This document shows, piece after piece, positions 27,705 through 40,132 of a DNA stretch of 64,000 bases. Source of the stretch: Syngnathus acus (Eukaryota > Chordata > Actinopteri > Syngnathiformes > Syngnathidae). The DNA is taken from NCBI RefSeq assembly GCF_901709675.1, contig NC_051098.1, positions 13,483,918-13,547,917 of the forward strand, in the 5' to 3' direction. The notes below the pieces were generated by a model. It did no database searches. It saw nothing but the letters and a program-made list of their open reading frames with translations, and was not told the DNA's origin. The position numbers and the translations under genes are program-made. Position 1 is the first letter of the stretch, and every line of letters begins with the position of its first letter.

Positions 27705-30341
27705 TGCTTCCTAGAAACAACGCAGAATGCGCGACAAGAGGCGTAACGCTACCATTCATGTCGTTGTTTGCGTGGTAACCATGGAGACAGACGGCAGACT
27801 GACGGAGCTTCGAAAACATCGTTTTGCGAGTATTAGTCGCTGTTGCTGTTTGTTTTTAGCGTGAAATACGACTCGTTATGAAAACAAATTTTGAACACGG
27901 GGTTATTAAAAAACTGCAGAATATGTGAGCAAATCCAGAATTGGAGGACAACTTAGACAACACATTTTGAACATAACATTAATTATCTGTTTTGACTTTT
28001 TTTTTTTAACTATCATTTAATTTGATCCGTCCAGCCAGAGAAACATAAACGACTCGTGCTAAATCCGGCACAGCAAAACAGGAGGTGCTAACCCTAAACC
28101 TTTCTTCCACTAGGGGGCAGCATATGACCACACACGTACACAAAGACGTAACAAAAACAACGGATTAAATCTAACAAGTATATAGCCTACACATAACTAA
28201 TATATGTGTTAAACCAACATATAATAATAATAATAATCTTATTATTATTAAACCAACATATATATATTATTTTAATATTTTTAATGAGAAGAACAGAACA
28301 TTTCAGCAATTTTCCACATTTGAATCATGTGCAACTGATAATTAAGTACTTTTAGTGAGTTGTCCTCACTGTAAAAATTGATAGGCATTATTGTGTGGAT
28401 GTCCTAAATGTTATCGATCGATTTATTTGTTTTCTAATAAGACAGTTAAGAAGACTTAATTATACCGAACAATATTATATCATTATATCAACATTAGATC
28501 TAAAATTATATCATCACACATGGTTTCGATGGGACGGACAGGCAGTCATTTGTTTACTGGCACGCATCATCTGTTGACTCAGTGGAAATGTGTGTCTGAG
28601 CTTTGTCTTTCAGTTTGTGTTACAGTGGATGTTTTAGGGGATTTTGTCTCGCCTACCTCGCCGCTAAAGATCCCCTTTCAGTGTCGGCCTCCGATGAATG
28701 GCTCATTCTTTAACAGTGGCGAGATGACAAGTGACACTCATGGGAAAAGGCAGCTAGCCCAGACCGGTCTTGCCTCCGCAAAGTGCCACATCAAACAGTG
28801 GCGGAGGCCCAGGCGGTCACAGCATGTCCTTCAAAGTCGATTGAGTTGCTCTGCTTCCGTGATGAATCACTTTATGAAATGCTCACTGGTTACTTTTATG
28901 GGTCATTTACAACTCAAATGGATAAAAGTGGCTTGTTTCTTCGACTGGTAGGCGGAAAACCTACGTCAAAGTCAAAACCAATAGAAGATGATGAAGCAGT
29001 ATCATCGCTCCAGAAAGCTCCAGCTCTTAGATCGGGGCCTTTAAGCTCTCCGGCCTGGCAGACGTTGAACTTTCACAGGCATGGGCTAAATGTGGTGGTC
29101 AGTCGCTGTGACGCCGGCACTGTGCACAGCTTGTTGACATGTCAGTCATGAGGCTGACCCACAGACAAACCTGGTGTGGTGTGGGCAGCCGATGCCGACG
29201 CGAATGCCAAGCATTCATTAAAAAGTCTTCAATGTGCACTAGAAGGCAGCAGACAGCAGAGCAGATGTTTCACGCTGCAACAGTTAGCCTCATTTCCTGG
29301 GCGGAGAGCTCTGCGCTCGATTAGACGAGGAACCAGAAAAGGCTTCGCGAGTGAGAGGAGGCGGAGGGTGGGGTGAAAAGTTAGCTGAGCTAAGATCCTA
29401 CAAATCACTTTGTCACAGGCAAGTTGTGACAGAGGCAGAAAGTTGTTACCCCCCCCCCCCCCTTTTCGTAAAAAAGAAAAAAGAGGCGTGTTGAGGGAGC
29501 CGTGTCACGGGGGAGGCGGAGATGCAACAAAACGGAGGTGAAAGCCAAACGCATGGATAGACGGAGGACACGCACGGACGCCCCCCCATACCCCCAGTGG
29601 TGCTGCTGAGTCTGGAGGAGAAGGTGTGTCAAAGTTCGGGGAACGAGCGTTTTTTCAGCCACTGCCACGGAGGATGTACGTGAAGCTGCGGCCAGGTCAC
29701 ATGTTTGTTGCTCAAAAAAGGGAGAAGATCCGTGGTGACTTCCATGCCAGCTTGTGAGTGACTTTTAAAACAAACCAGCTCGTCCGAGCGGCCATTTCTG
29801 GGCTCCCTATTTCGGTCATCAGAGTCCCCGGGTTGTGTTGAAGAGCAGAGGAAGTGGTGTTTTCTTTTTTTTTTCTTTTTTTTTGCTTGGCTGAGTGTTT
29901 TTGAAAAGAACATGTGAAGAGAAACTGCCTGGCGAGCCTGACGACGCTGAAACGACACATGGAGGGAGGGCGGCCGTCCGCAAGGAGAAGGTCCGAGTAG
30001 AGGTTACGTGCGGAGGTTATCCAAATATTGGAGTCTGCTTGTGGGTGAGTGCGAGGCTTTTGACAGCTCACGCGTCATTGTGCTACCAGCGGCCTTGCTG
30101 AGTCAGGGGCTTCCAGCAGCCCGCCCTTCAGAAGACCCAAATGTTAGGAGCCATTCACAGTCCAGAACCTCCGAGACTCTCCACACTGCTTTAATTGTTC
30201 TCCCCCCACCCACTTGAGGGTAAACACCTTGCGTCAGCCGCCCCGTTCCACCTGTGAATCACTTCATCCGAGGTCTCCAGGCCCGCCGGGAGGGAAGCGC
30301 GGAGGCGGGACTCGGCCGAGGCACATCTCCAGCGGCGCGCC
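27705..30341. other. Divergent 5' region between cdkl1 and tgfb1
   Basis: Both promoters should lie here because the genes are head-to-head. The part nearest tgfb1 (about 29900-30341) is more GC-rich and is probably its 5' UTR. A C-run sits at about 29450-29462. An AT-rich ATA/ATT block lies around 28200-28280. I found no further exon that I can support. Confidence 0.45.
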
Positions 30342-33300
30342 ATGAAGCTGGCCCTCCTGATCGCGGTGGCCGTCTACACGGTGGCCCGAGGGAGCAGCAT
30401 GTCCACGTGCAAGACTCTGGATTTGGAGATGGTGAAGAAGAAGCGCATCGAGGCCATCAGGAGTCAGATCCTCAGCAAGTTGCGTCTACCCAAGGAGCCC
30501 GAGGAGGACCAGGAGGGGGACGAGGAGGAGATCCCCTCCACGCTGATGTCGCTCTACAACAGCACCAAGGAGATGCTGAGGGAGCAGCAGGCCCAGGGCC
30601 AGACCAACATCTCCACGGAGCAAGAGGAGGAGGAGTACTTTGCCAAGGTGCTCCACAAGTTTAACATGACCAGTGAGTACAACCTTCCTCTTGGTCTTCA
30701 TCAAAGACGACTGACGGACAAAGGTTTCGGGACGAGGGATTCGCTTGGCTAAAGTTTCCGAATGACTTGACTTTGACTTGGTGGTCATGAAATTCGAATT
30801 AGCTTCAACCACATGACTTTACAAGTGACCATTTATCTCAAAATTTACTTTTGCACCTTGTTTTGCTTACAAAAGAAAATTTGCTCTATATAGCGCCCTC
30901 TAAAATATCTCACTTAATCAGGACATAAATTTGATTTAAAACCGTCCATTTTAAATTATTTTGTGCTCGCGTAATGAAGAATTGAGTTTTTGCCTCATCC
31001 TGCCAGATAGCTAACAAAAAAAACAATTTTGGGTGTAATTTTTTTTTTTTAACTCCACACACGTGCCTAGGGAAGTTAAAAATCTTGTCTTATCAATGTT
31101 CAAAAATGTGCTAAATCTATCAAATGATTCCAAGTGTCATCATGGAGCATCTGGTCGAATATTCGCATTTCAACGCAAGCACCTCATGTGAGATGGCGAC
31201 GATTCAAGCGCAATTTGGCCCGTAAAGGATCTTCTGATCTCCACCCAACATGATGACACGCTCTACATGTTAGCACCACCAAGCATCTGGCCTCGCAATC
31301 TTTGACCATAAACACATCTTCCTTTGTTTGTATGCGTCATGGCGCGTCCACTTTTGCCTCCCTTCTCCACCACTTCAAACGAAAACCTCCATCCAGAAGG
31401 AAAACAAAGGCGCTTTTAAAAAATGAGCTCTTTTTTTTTTTTTTTTTTTTCGAGCAAGGGCTCGAATGGAAAAGAGCAGAGTGGGGAAATGAAGACATGA
31501 CGTGCACTCTTTCACCCGGCTTCATTCCCCCTTTCATTTTCTCCTGAGGGATTTTGGGTTTCCTGTAACTCGAGCGTCAGGTTCTCCCTCGCATATCCTG
31601 TCACTTGCTCTCCATCACGGCTTTTTATGGACTCTTTCCATGATTGTCATTCACCAAAGACGTTTCATAATTGGTGAGGACGAAGGAAAGAAAGTACAGA
31701 TAACTACTACTTGACTTCTCGGCCCTCAACCTTCCGGGTCATTCCTCCTCCTCGCCGGGCTTCCTGAGCGGGCTATCAGCGCGCTCGCACGTTGGCGAGC
31801 GTGACGGGCTAGCTTGGCAGGAAGGAAGGCGGGCTGATGGCCGCAGAGATCTCAAGGGTGACTCAGGTCCGGTGCCCGTGGAGAGCGGAATGCCAGAGAA
31901 CAAGCCTCGGCCCGGCTTCCTTTTCAAACAAACCCTTTTGGTTCTCGTTGGCTCGCGCTTGACCCCGGTCAGCCGCATGAGAGGACGTGAGGAGGAATAT
32001 TTTGTAATTGTTAAAAGAAAAAAAAAACACGGGCGTGGGACACCAGCTAACGTCTCTCTGTTCTTTTCATCAACTCTCCCTTTTTTTCAATTTTTTTTTT
32101 TTTTTTACTGGATGACTAACACTTTCCACACACACCATTCTCAGGGATGCGAATTTCAGGATGTAATCGTTTTAGTTTGTGTTTCAACACGGGGAGGGCG
32201 TGGGACTCAGATCAAGTCGGATTTGGCAAAACGTCCACTTTGACTTGGTTTTTATGAGACTACACAAATAAGGATTTTCTAAAGCTAGTATTTTATCAAG
32301 CCAAGCAAATTCATGATCCTGCGAGTTGTGGTGTGAAAATGAATGTCGGCAATCAAGAAGCGACAGGACTGAAAAACAAGGAAGCCGGCAGAAATGAAAA
32401 CAAAACGCGTCCTACCCAAAATGCAAAAGATACTTAGCCATTACTTTAATTTGAGAACTCACCTCTCGCTCGCGGCGTCGACGAAGTCCGCTTTCATTTC
32501 ATTTCCAGGATGTTTTCAACGGCCCTTCCTTTTTTTTTTTAGTTCAGGATTCTTCTGTAAAAAAAAAAATATATATATTATCCTTCTAGTCCTAGTCCAA
32601 AGATACATCCCAGTTGTTACTAAGTTCATTAAACATTGTTTTTATTAGATTACAAAAACAGTGTAGGTATTAATACATTTAAAAAAGGTATGTTTGCGCC
32701 GTAGTGGGCGTGAACACAAGGAAATTGCAAAAGATGAGAAGAAACTAATTATTTTTTTGGCATAGATATCATACTATGTGATGTCTGGGAGTGAATTGGG
32801 GAGCAGGGGGTGAGGTGATGGGTGAGGGTTGAGCCGCCTGCTGGAATCTATTTCTTTCCACTGGTAATTACAGAGCTGCATGCCTGCCTGTCACAACAGC
32901 TGTCCCTCGGCTTACCTGCGGATCAGTGCTCACAACCTCCCATACCCAAGCACCTGTGTGCGTGTGTGTGCATGTGTTTGTTAGGTTTTTTTTTTTTGGC
33001 GGATGGCACATATGTGTAAGTAAGAGAGAGTAGTGCATAACAAATCATGTGACGGGAGAAGTTCAATCAAAGGTCTGATTTGTTAATTAAAAAGTAGAAG
33101 TGAAGACCGGACCGCAGTCCTCTGAGTAGAAGTGACTTCACTTCCTGTTTCACTTCACTTCTCTAACCCTTGGCACATTTATCTCACTTGACTCAATTAT
33201 CGCTCGCTTTCTCCTCTGGCAAGGGCGGCGCCTGCCAAAATGTCATCTGGTTTCCCCTCACGAGCCGTCGGTTTCTTTCGGGCCTTCTGGACTCGCGTGT

Positions 33301-35460
33301 TCGTGTCAGAGCGCCAGCGCAAATTCTGGTAAAAAGTCTTGCACAAGACGTGGACCTGCGATCGTGGTACGGCTCCTATCCAAGTCCGGAAAGTATGCGT
33401 GAAACGAGGAGAGGAGAGAATCATAGCTTTGGCATTCGCGAGCAAAATAGAGGATTCGGGGCGCGGGCCAAGACCGAGCAGCATCGATAAACATTCCAAC
33501 CCCCCCACCCCCGTTCCCACCCACCTTTGCAACCCTCCTTTACTTCACTACTAATCCCACGTACATTCTTCTTCTTCTGCCTTCCAGAGTCACCCATTTA
33601 GGCTTAGTGTCATCCTTTCAAATTTATGGCAACCTTTTTTTTCACTGCAGGAAAAATGGGCAAAAGAGGGAGGCGCACAATTCAAGATGAAGTAGGTCAT
33701 CACTGGTAAAATTATTAAAAAAAATAATAATAATCTTAGCATTTATTTATTTATTTTTAAATAATCTTAGCATTTACCAAGTCAAATTTTGTTTACATGA
33801 AATTTAAAAAAACATATAGGTGACTGCAAATTTTGGACACCCCTGATTTATTGTACGGTTCTGTATTACGTCGGCCTCTGAGGGGAAGCAGGGAGGAATG
33901 GGGGTCGCCCCCCCCAACCCCCAAAAAAATAAAAGTATGAAAACAAATCCCTTTTTCTTTCCGCTCAACATTGTGGAATCGATTCCTATTTGGCTGCCAT
34001 TACGCTCGGCAAGCGTGCACTTATTCAATTTTGCTAATGTGTGTGCGCAGCTGGGAAAGACATTGGCGATGAAAAAACAGTTATGTTATGTAATGCGCAC
34101 ATTTGAACCCTTCGGTGAACATCATAAGGTAAACACATGAATCTTTACGACGGGGCAGATGAATATAGCCGTGTTACTTGAACCCATTGTTACTGGACTT
34201 CACGTTGATCGGGGATCGTACACCGTAATTAAAGGGACCGTTTTTTTCTTTTCAATCCGGCAGCAAATAACTACTCAGAGACCACCAAGAACTTCAAAAA
34301 CGTCTCGCTACCGTTCAACATCTCGGATATTCGGAAAAGCGTGGGAGACGGTCGCCTGCTGACCACGGCCGAGCTGCGGATGCTCATCAAGCAGCCCACC
34401 ATACCCAGCGAGGAACGAGTGGAGCTGTACCGTGGCGTGGGCCCGGCGGCCCGATACCTGGGGTCCCGCTTCATCACCAACCAGTGGAAGGACAAGTGGC
34501 TCTCGTTTGATGTCACCGAGACTTTACAGGACTGGCTCCAAGGCAAAGGTCAGTTTGAGACACGGCTTGACTCGATTGGCCAATTTTAGGGCAAATTTGG
34601 ATCTGAATGTTTGTCTCGGCAGAGGACGCGCAGGGATTCGAACTTCGTCTCTTCTGCGAATGCAGCCAGAGGAGCCCCGACGCCACTTTTAGCTTTTCCA
34701 TCTCGGGGATCGACGCCGACCGAAGCGACGTCGCAGCGTTAAAGCAGAAGACCCAGCAGCCGCCCTTCATCTTGACCATGTCTATCCCACAAAGCGTCAG
34801 CGGCCATCTTAACTCGCGGAAAAGACGCTCGACGGACACGCGAGACACCTGCTCGGCGTAAGTTGTTCTATAGAGTTTAAAAAAAAAAGTTGCGAAATCA
34901 AATCTTACAATAAGCCTTTGTTTCTAATACAGTCAGACCGAAACTTGCTGCGTGAGGAGCCTCTACATCGACTTCAGGAAAGACTTGGGCTGGAAGTGGA
35001 TCCACCGGCCGACCGGTTACCACGCCAACTACTGCATGGGATCCTGCACCTACATCTGGAACGCTGAGAACAAATACTCACAGGTAGGAAGCGACGGCAG
35101 AAGCTGTTCCCTCGTGATTGCTCATCTCTCTGCGAATGAAAACGCCGGCAATTAGAGACCTCTACGAGTTTTAAAAAAAAGAATTCGGCTGAACGGCGCT
35201 GTAGAAATCAATTTCCCTTGCCATCAGATTCTGGCCCTGTACAAGCACCACAACCCGGGAGCGTCGGCCCAGCCGTGCTGCGTCCCCCAGGCGCTGGAGC
35301 CCCTTCCGATTCTCTACTACGTCGGCAGGCAACACAAGGTCAGTCCGCGCGACGCTTTTTAACGTAGCAGAACACCCTAGCGTTGTTCTTAACGGGTTCT
35401 TTTGGATTTTAGGTGGAGCAGCTTTCTAACATGATTGTCAAGTCCTGCAAGTGTAGCTAA
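30342..35460 (+). CDS. tgfb1: Transforming growth factor beta-1 precursor
   Basis: A secreted cytokine precursor: an N-terminal latency peptide holds the C-terminal dimeric ligand inactive until released (family knowledge). Six exons: 30342-30672, 34264-34548, 34623-34857, 34933-35083, 35228-35338, 35413-35460; 386 residues. Visible are a signal peptide to about residue 18, the straitjacket start [10 protein letters not shown]-glycosylation sites such as N-S-T and N-I-S, the furin site R-K-R-R at 271-274 and a 112-residue mature ligand from 275. The ligand has nine cysteines and ends V-K-S-C-K-C-S, matching TGF-beta1. Where the latency peptide usually has Arg-Gly-Asp, this protein reads Arg-Ser-Asp (239-241). 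Compared with the seven-exon human gene, human exons 2+3 and 4+5 appear fused and the last exon is split. Intron 1 is 3.6 kb with no exon I can see inside. AATAAA motifs follow the stop. Confidence 0.96.
34721..34729 (+). other. tgfb1: R-S-D in place of the RGD integrin site of TGF-beta1
   Basis: Codons CGA AGC GAC encode Arg-Ser-Asp at residues 239-241 of the precursor. Alignment by eye with the human latency peptide (G-R-R-G-D-L-A-T-I) puts these three residues on the RGD site used by alpha-v integrins to activate latent TGF-beta1. Confidence 0.8.
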
Positions 35461-38400
35461 AAAAATAAAAATAAAATGGCAAGACTTGGAAATGACACGG
35501 AAGAAGCTCACTTTAGGAACACTGATGGTGAAAAGGAGATACGAGCAGGAGCTCCGGTGGAAGTCAGCCATGTTGGAATCGCGGCGTGATTCGCCTTCCA
35601 TTGATGTCATTACTGTGTATACTTTTTTTTTTTTAATTTATTTTGGGACGGACAAGTGTCACGTGGGCGACGCGGATGGGACGAGAGATGTTTGCCACCG
35701 AGGTCATGTAGCTGGAGGCATGGAAAACAGCTGCTGTTGTTCTTGGGGGTTTCCCGTTGCGGCAGGTGTGTTTACAAAGGACAGCAGGCACGGACGGCGC
35801 ACGAGGGATGAGAGAAACTCCCTCCGACTGATTTTGACTTTGTTTTTCCGTCTGTTTAAAGTGTTTTCTGATATCTTTGGTCGCTTTCTATGAATGAATG
35901 TCAGCTTATGCAAATGAAGCTTTTTCCGTGCGGTCGCAAATAGACTTAAGTTGACGCCGTAGTTTCTATTACTGCCTTTGTCTTTTATCTGAAACTTTTT
36001 TTTTTTTGCACTATAGTCATCCCCCCCTTTACGAGACTGATTGTGAAAATTGTGAAGCGACCCCAAAAATTCAACTGCAAATACACCGCAACCTATCAAT
36101 AACAAAACACCCGAATAGTAATTCTTTCAAATAAATGCCTTATAAAGGACTTTTTTTTCGTCAAGCAATAACGAGACCTCCCAAGTTGCGATGTATCACG
36201 TATTTCCTTTGACTCTATTACTATTTTTTTACTAGTCAGGGCTTTAGCGCCATCTAATGGCACTTAAGGGCGTTACAAAAAATGTGCCTTTCGGAAGTCC
36301 GAGGATGGGTTCCACATAAAAACAACAAAGAGGTATTTTAGGAATAAAGCAAAAAAAATGCTGCATATTTCAAGATTTTGTAAATATACAAAAAGAAATA
36401 AACACTGATTTTACAAGTGTACTTGTGTATGTGTTGAGCTACATTGTTGTTGTTTTTTACTCGCTGTGCATTTGGATTTCCAAAAGTGTGCGGATAACCC
36501 GGTTAATGCTAACATTCCTAGATGTGCAACGCCATTCTTGGCACCAAATCTTTGGACGCACGCCACGGCAAAAATGTTAACGTGTGTGCACCTCATTCCT
36601 AATGGGGCCCCACCTATGCGCCTAAAATGATTGAGGATTACCGGCAGCCCACGAGGCGGGATTGGGAATGACGAGCGCAGGTCCGGACCCGTTGGTACGG
36701 CCCAGAATTCAGGGGCTGTGACTACATGGAAAATGAAACATGGGTGAAAAAAACAAAACAAACACTGAACCCGTTGACATTAATAACACCCCCCGAGGAA
36801 CTTACATAATTTCGCGTGGCTAACAAGGTAACGACAATCTGTGCAGTCTTGTTTAAAAAGGAGCCTGAGTTGGCCAGAATTCTTCAGGAGCGGGCCAACG
36901 CTTTTGAGGACGATAAACAAATTAAAACTAAACAAGACGAGGTATGTTGCCAGCTTTTAACTGTTACCGCCCCCCGAGGTACATGATGTTCTGTGGTGCC
37001 TTGGCAGTGTAGATGTAATTGGTATGTTACAAGGACAAGAAGGCATCATTAACAAACCACAACAAGCAAAACAAGCAGTTTTTTTAAGGAGGCGGGGCTT
37101 CAGGGGGTGGGGGGGGGTAACGACAACATTGAAATTGTACCGCAGCTCTCCCATGCGATGACTAAGCGTGGCAACGTGAAGAGGATCACGTAAATCTGTC
37201 ACGGTGTCAATGGAAAGCTCCCGGAGGGCAACGGAACACAAGTGGGCTCATCCTCGAAGGCATCGCTCATTTCTCAGAAGCCGTTTCCTGGATTTTGATG
37301 AGGGGTTGCTGAAAAACTGCTGACACCTAGCCTATTCCGCGCATGTGGAGAACATCAGGGGGGGACACTTAAATCTCAAGTGTTTCCACGTAATCCGAGT
37401 CAAGCAGGTGTTGTGTCACCGCTGGTGACTCGACGTGATGAACGAGTGAGGATACCCAAGCGAAGCGGCGTCGAGTCACTCCCGCTCGCGTGCAACCTTA
37501 GAAACACACTTTGATGTCTTGCTGCATACAGCTGCTTGCCAGTGGCTATTGATGCTACAGGTGGCTAACAAAAAAAAATAAAAAAAACGCGGCATCATTC
37601 ATGTTGCCCAGAATGCTTTGAGCTTGCTTCAAAACAACACGATAATAATTCACTCAGCGAGTCGATTCCCAGATGGTCAGGAGAAGACTCTGAATGTTTG
37701 ACGGAGAATTGCCAAACAATGTGTTGCTAATATTATGGCAGGTGCGTGTATTTTTATTTTTTTTTAGTTTATTGTCATTACCCTGATTGATGTAGCTCAC
37801 ACCTGCAGTTTACCTCTATCGGGGGTCTCATCGCATTTCTATTCTTTTGAGTTTTTTCGCAAACGTCTGTGGCCCAAAAAGCTTGGCAGCTCTTTGAAGG
37901 CACCATTGGGAGTTTTGAACCGTGGCGGCCGATGGGGGCAGAGAACTCCAATGAGGGTGAGATGGAACCCAAAGACCACACACGGATGCGCCCGGGAGAC
38001 GCTTCGCATACGGGCTTAATGTTCCTGTCCGAGGATTTAGCTTGCCTTCATCATTATTGTCGGGGTAAAAACACAAGAAGGAGAAACTCTTCAAAGAGAA
38101 AGACGTACAAAGGGAAAGTATGCCTGAGTGCTTCTAAAACAAACTGCTCTGACTCACTCGGGGTGAGAGAGACATGTTCGCTAAAAAAGGGAAGGTACCA
38201 ATTACATCTGGATCTTCACATCCTCCACTCTCAGAGGGCCCAAAGTGGGATCCGACTGAAGCCGTCCTCGGATGAGACTCGAAATGATTGATGATGATAT
38301 ATGGACACGAGTCTGGACTTGGTAGCGGCCCTACCGGTAACCGGGGCAACGGGCAAAACAATACAAAGAGAGAGAGAGAAGCATCTTTAAGACTTTAAGG

Positions 38401-40085
38401 ACCGCATATCTGGAACAAATCCTCAGGTCCACTCTAGATCTTCGGTTGGAGATCATTTATCTTCCTTTTTTTATCTTAACCTGCATGTATGGATAGACAA
38501 AGATCATAAAAGACTTCTTTGACACCGATACTACTTTTATTTGATTTGGTGACATCTTGTGGGGATCTTAAAGTGTTTCACAAAGAGCACACAAAAAACA
38601 CCAAGAGCAGAGTTTTGGAGCAAGTTGATGGTAGGTTCCAGGGAATAAAACTAATAAGCAAAACAAGACTCGGCAGGGGTTTACTTCACCACCACCCCCC
38701 ACCCTCTCCTTCCTGCTAGCTTTGAATTCCCAAATCGACACCACATTCCTCCTTCCACTACACTTTGAAGCTGCATGTGCGTTTCTCGATGTTTAAATCC
38801 ACCACCCCAAATTTTGCAACAAGCGGTGGGGATTCGGGACCCCCTGTTCCCCACCCTACCAGAGAAAGGGCGTAGGGGGACGTCACTATGAGTCATCAGC
38901 GCCATAATCCCGGGACGCGTTCTCCTCCGAGGTCGCGCATCAAGAGGTTCAGACGGGGAGGGGGAGTCGGTTAATTATAGAGGGTGGGGGTGTCAGGGTG
39001 TTGTCGTGGGCGTTGGAGGTCAAAGTACACGCACTGAGTCATCCTTCGACGCCCACTTCCTGCGATCGGGACGCCACAAGGGAAAATGAAGTTATTCCTC
39101 TTGGCGCTATTCCATCGCGGTCTAGATTAAAGTCGATGGTCATCTTCGAATCCGACAAATTCCATCGCGACTTAACGTTCGCTTCATAGGTGCGCAACGG
39201 AGCGACTCAAAATGCTACGTTAGCGCGACATTTTGCGAAGGCTGAATTTAGCATCACGCTAAATCCGTCCGGATGGATAACGGATGGATGAACTAAATCC
39301 GTTCTTGACCTTTTTGAGTTAATCAATCATTCAAAAGCAAACGTGTTCTTGTTCCAACATGAGCGATTTAGGGCAGCCGTCATAAATTTCAGATTTGGTG
39401 GTCGGCGCTGTGTATTTAGCTCATGACTGGCCCGGCCGCTCTTTGTGTTTTTTGAAGCCAAATGCGGCCCTGGAGACCAAAGCCTCGCCCATCCCCACTT
39501 TAAATCAAACATCTCTCTAAACGATGCGGTCAAGTTAATTCAAGATGATGTTTGGCGCAAGCCCGCCATTTGGCAGCCATCTTGGTAATGCCGCCGGGCA
39601 GCACTTTGGCGCTCGCTGTCTAAATAAACAAAGGGGGGGAGTGGCCACAGTTGAGTTTACACATCCAAAAGTGGTAATCTGATGAAAACGAGTCGACTTC
39701 ATCTCCCGCAGATGTGAGAAGTCACCCAAATTCTTCATGACAAAAGACATGACCAAAAGACCTCAACAACAAACAGCTCATCTTTCCCACACGCTCGATG
39801 AGACGAGCGAGGAAACAATCACGTCGCATCTGACGAACACGTGTTCGACTCGTCTACCTGCTCTCTCATCTCCATTGCTGGCCACCCAAGAGCACAGGAT
39901 GTGATCTAAGACAGCGCTGGAAGGAATCAAACTGACTGGAGATTAAGAAGAAAGAAAAAAGAAAAAAAAGAGAAGTATCTTTTAGGAGCGTCTGGGAGGC
40001 ACCCAAAGCTCTATTAGTAGTTAATACTAACTGACAGGAAAGTCCAACAGTAACACAACAGGAAGAGGAAACCCCCCCCGCCTCC

Positions 40086-40132
<47 letters not shown>

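Noticed and set aside
28783-29151. 122-codon plus-strand frame upstream of tgfb1
   Set aside because: No recognisable motif, no supporting splice sites, and no neighbouring exons; length is within chance expectation.
30254-30664. 136-codon frame overlapping tgfb1 exon 1
   Set aside because: Out-of-frame shadow in a GC-rich exon; the tgfb1 frame has a signal peptide and family motifs.
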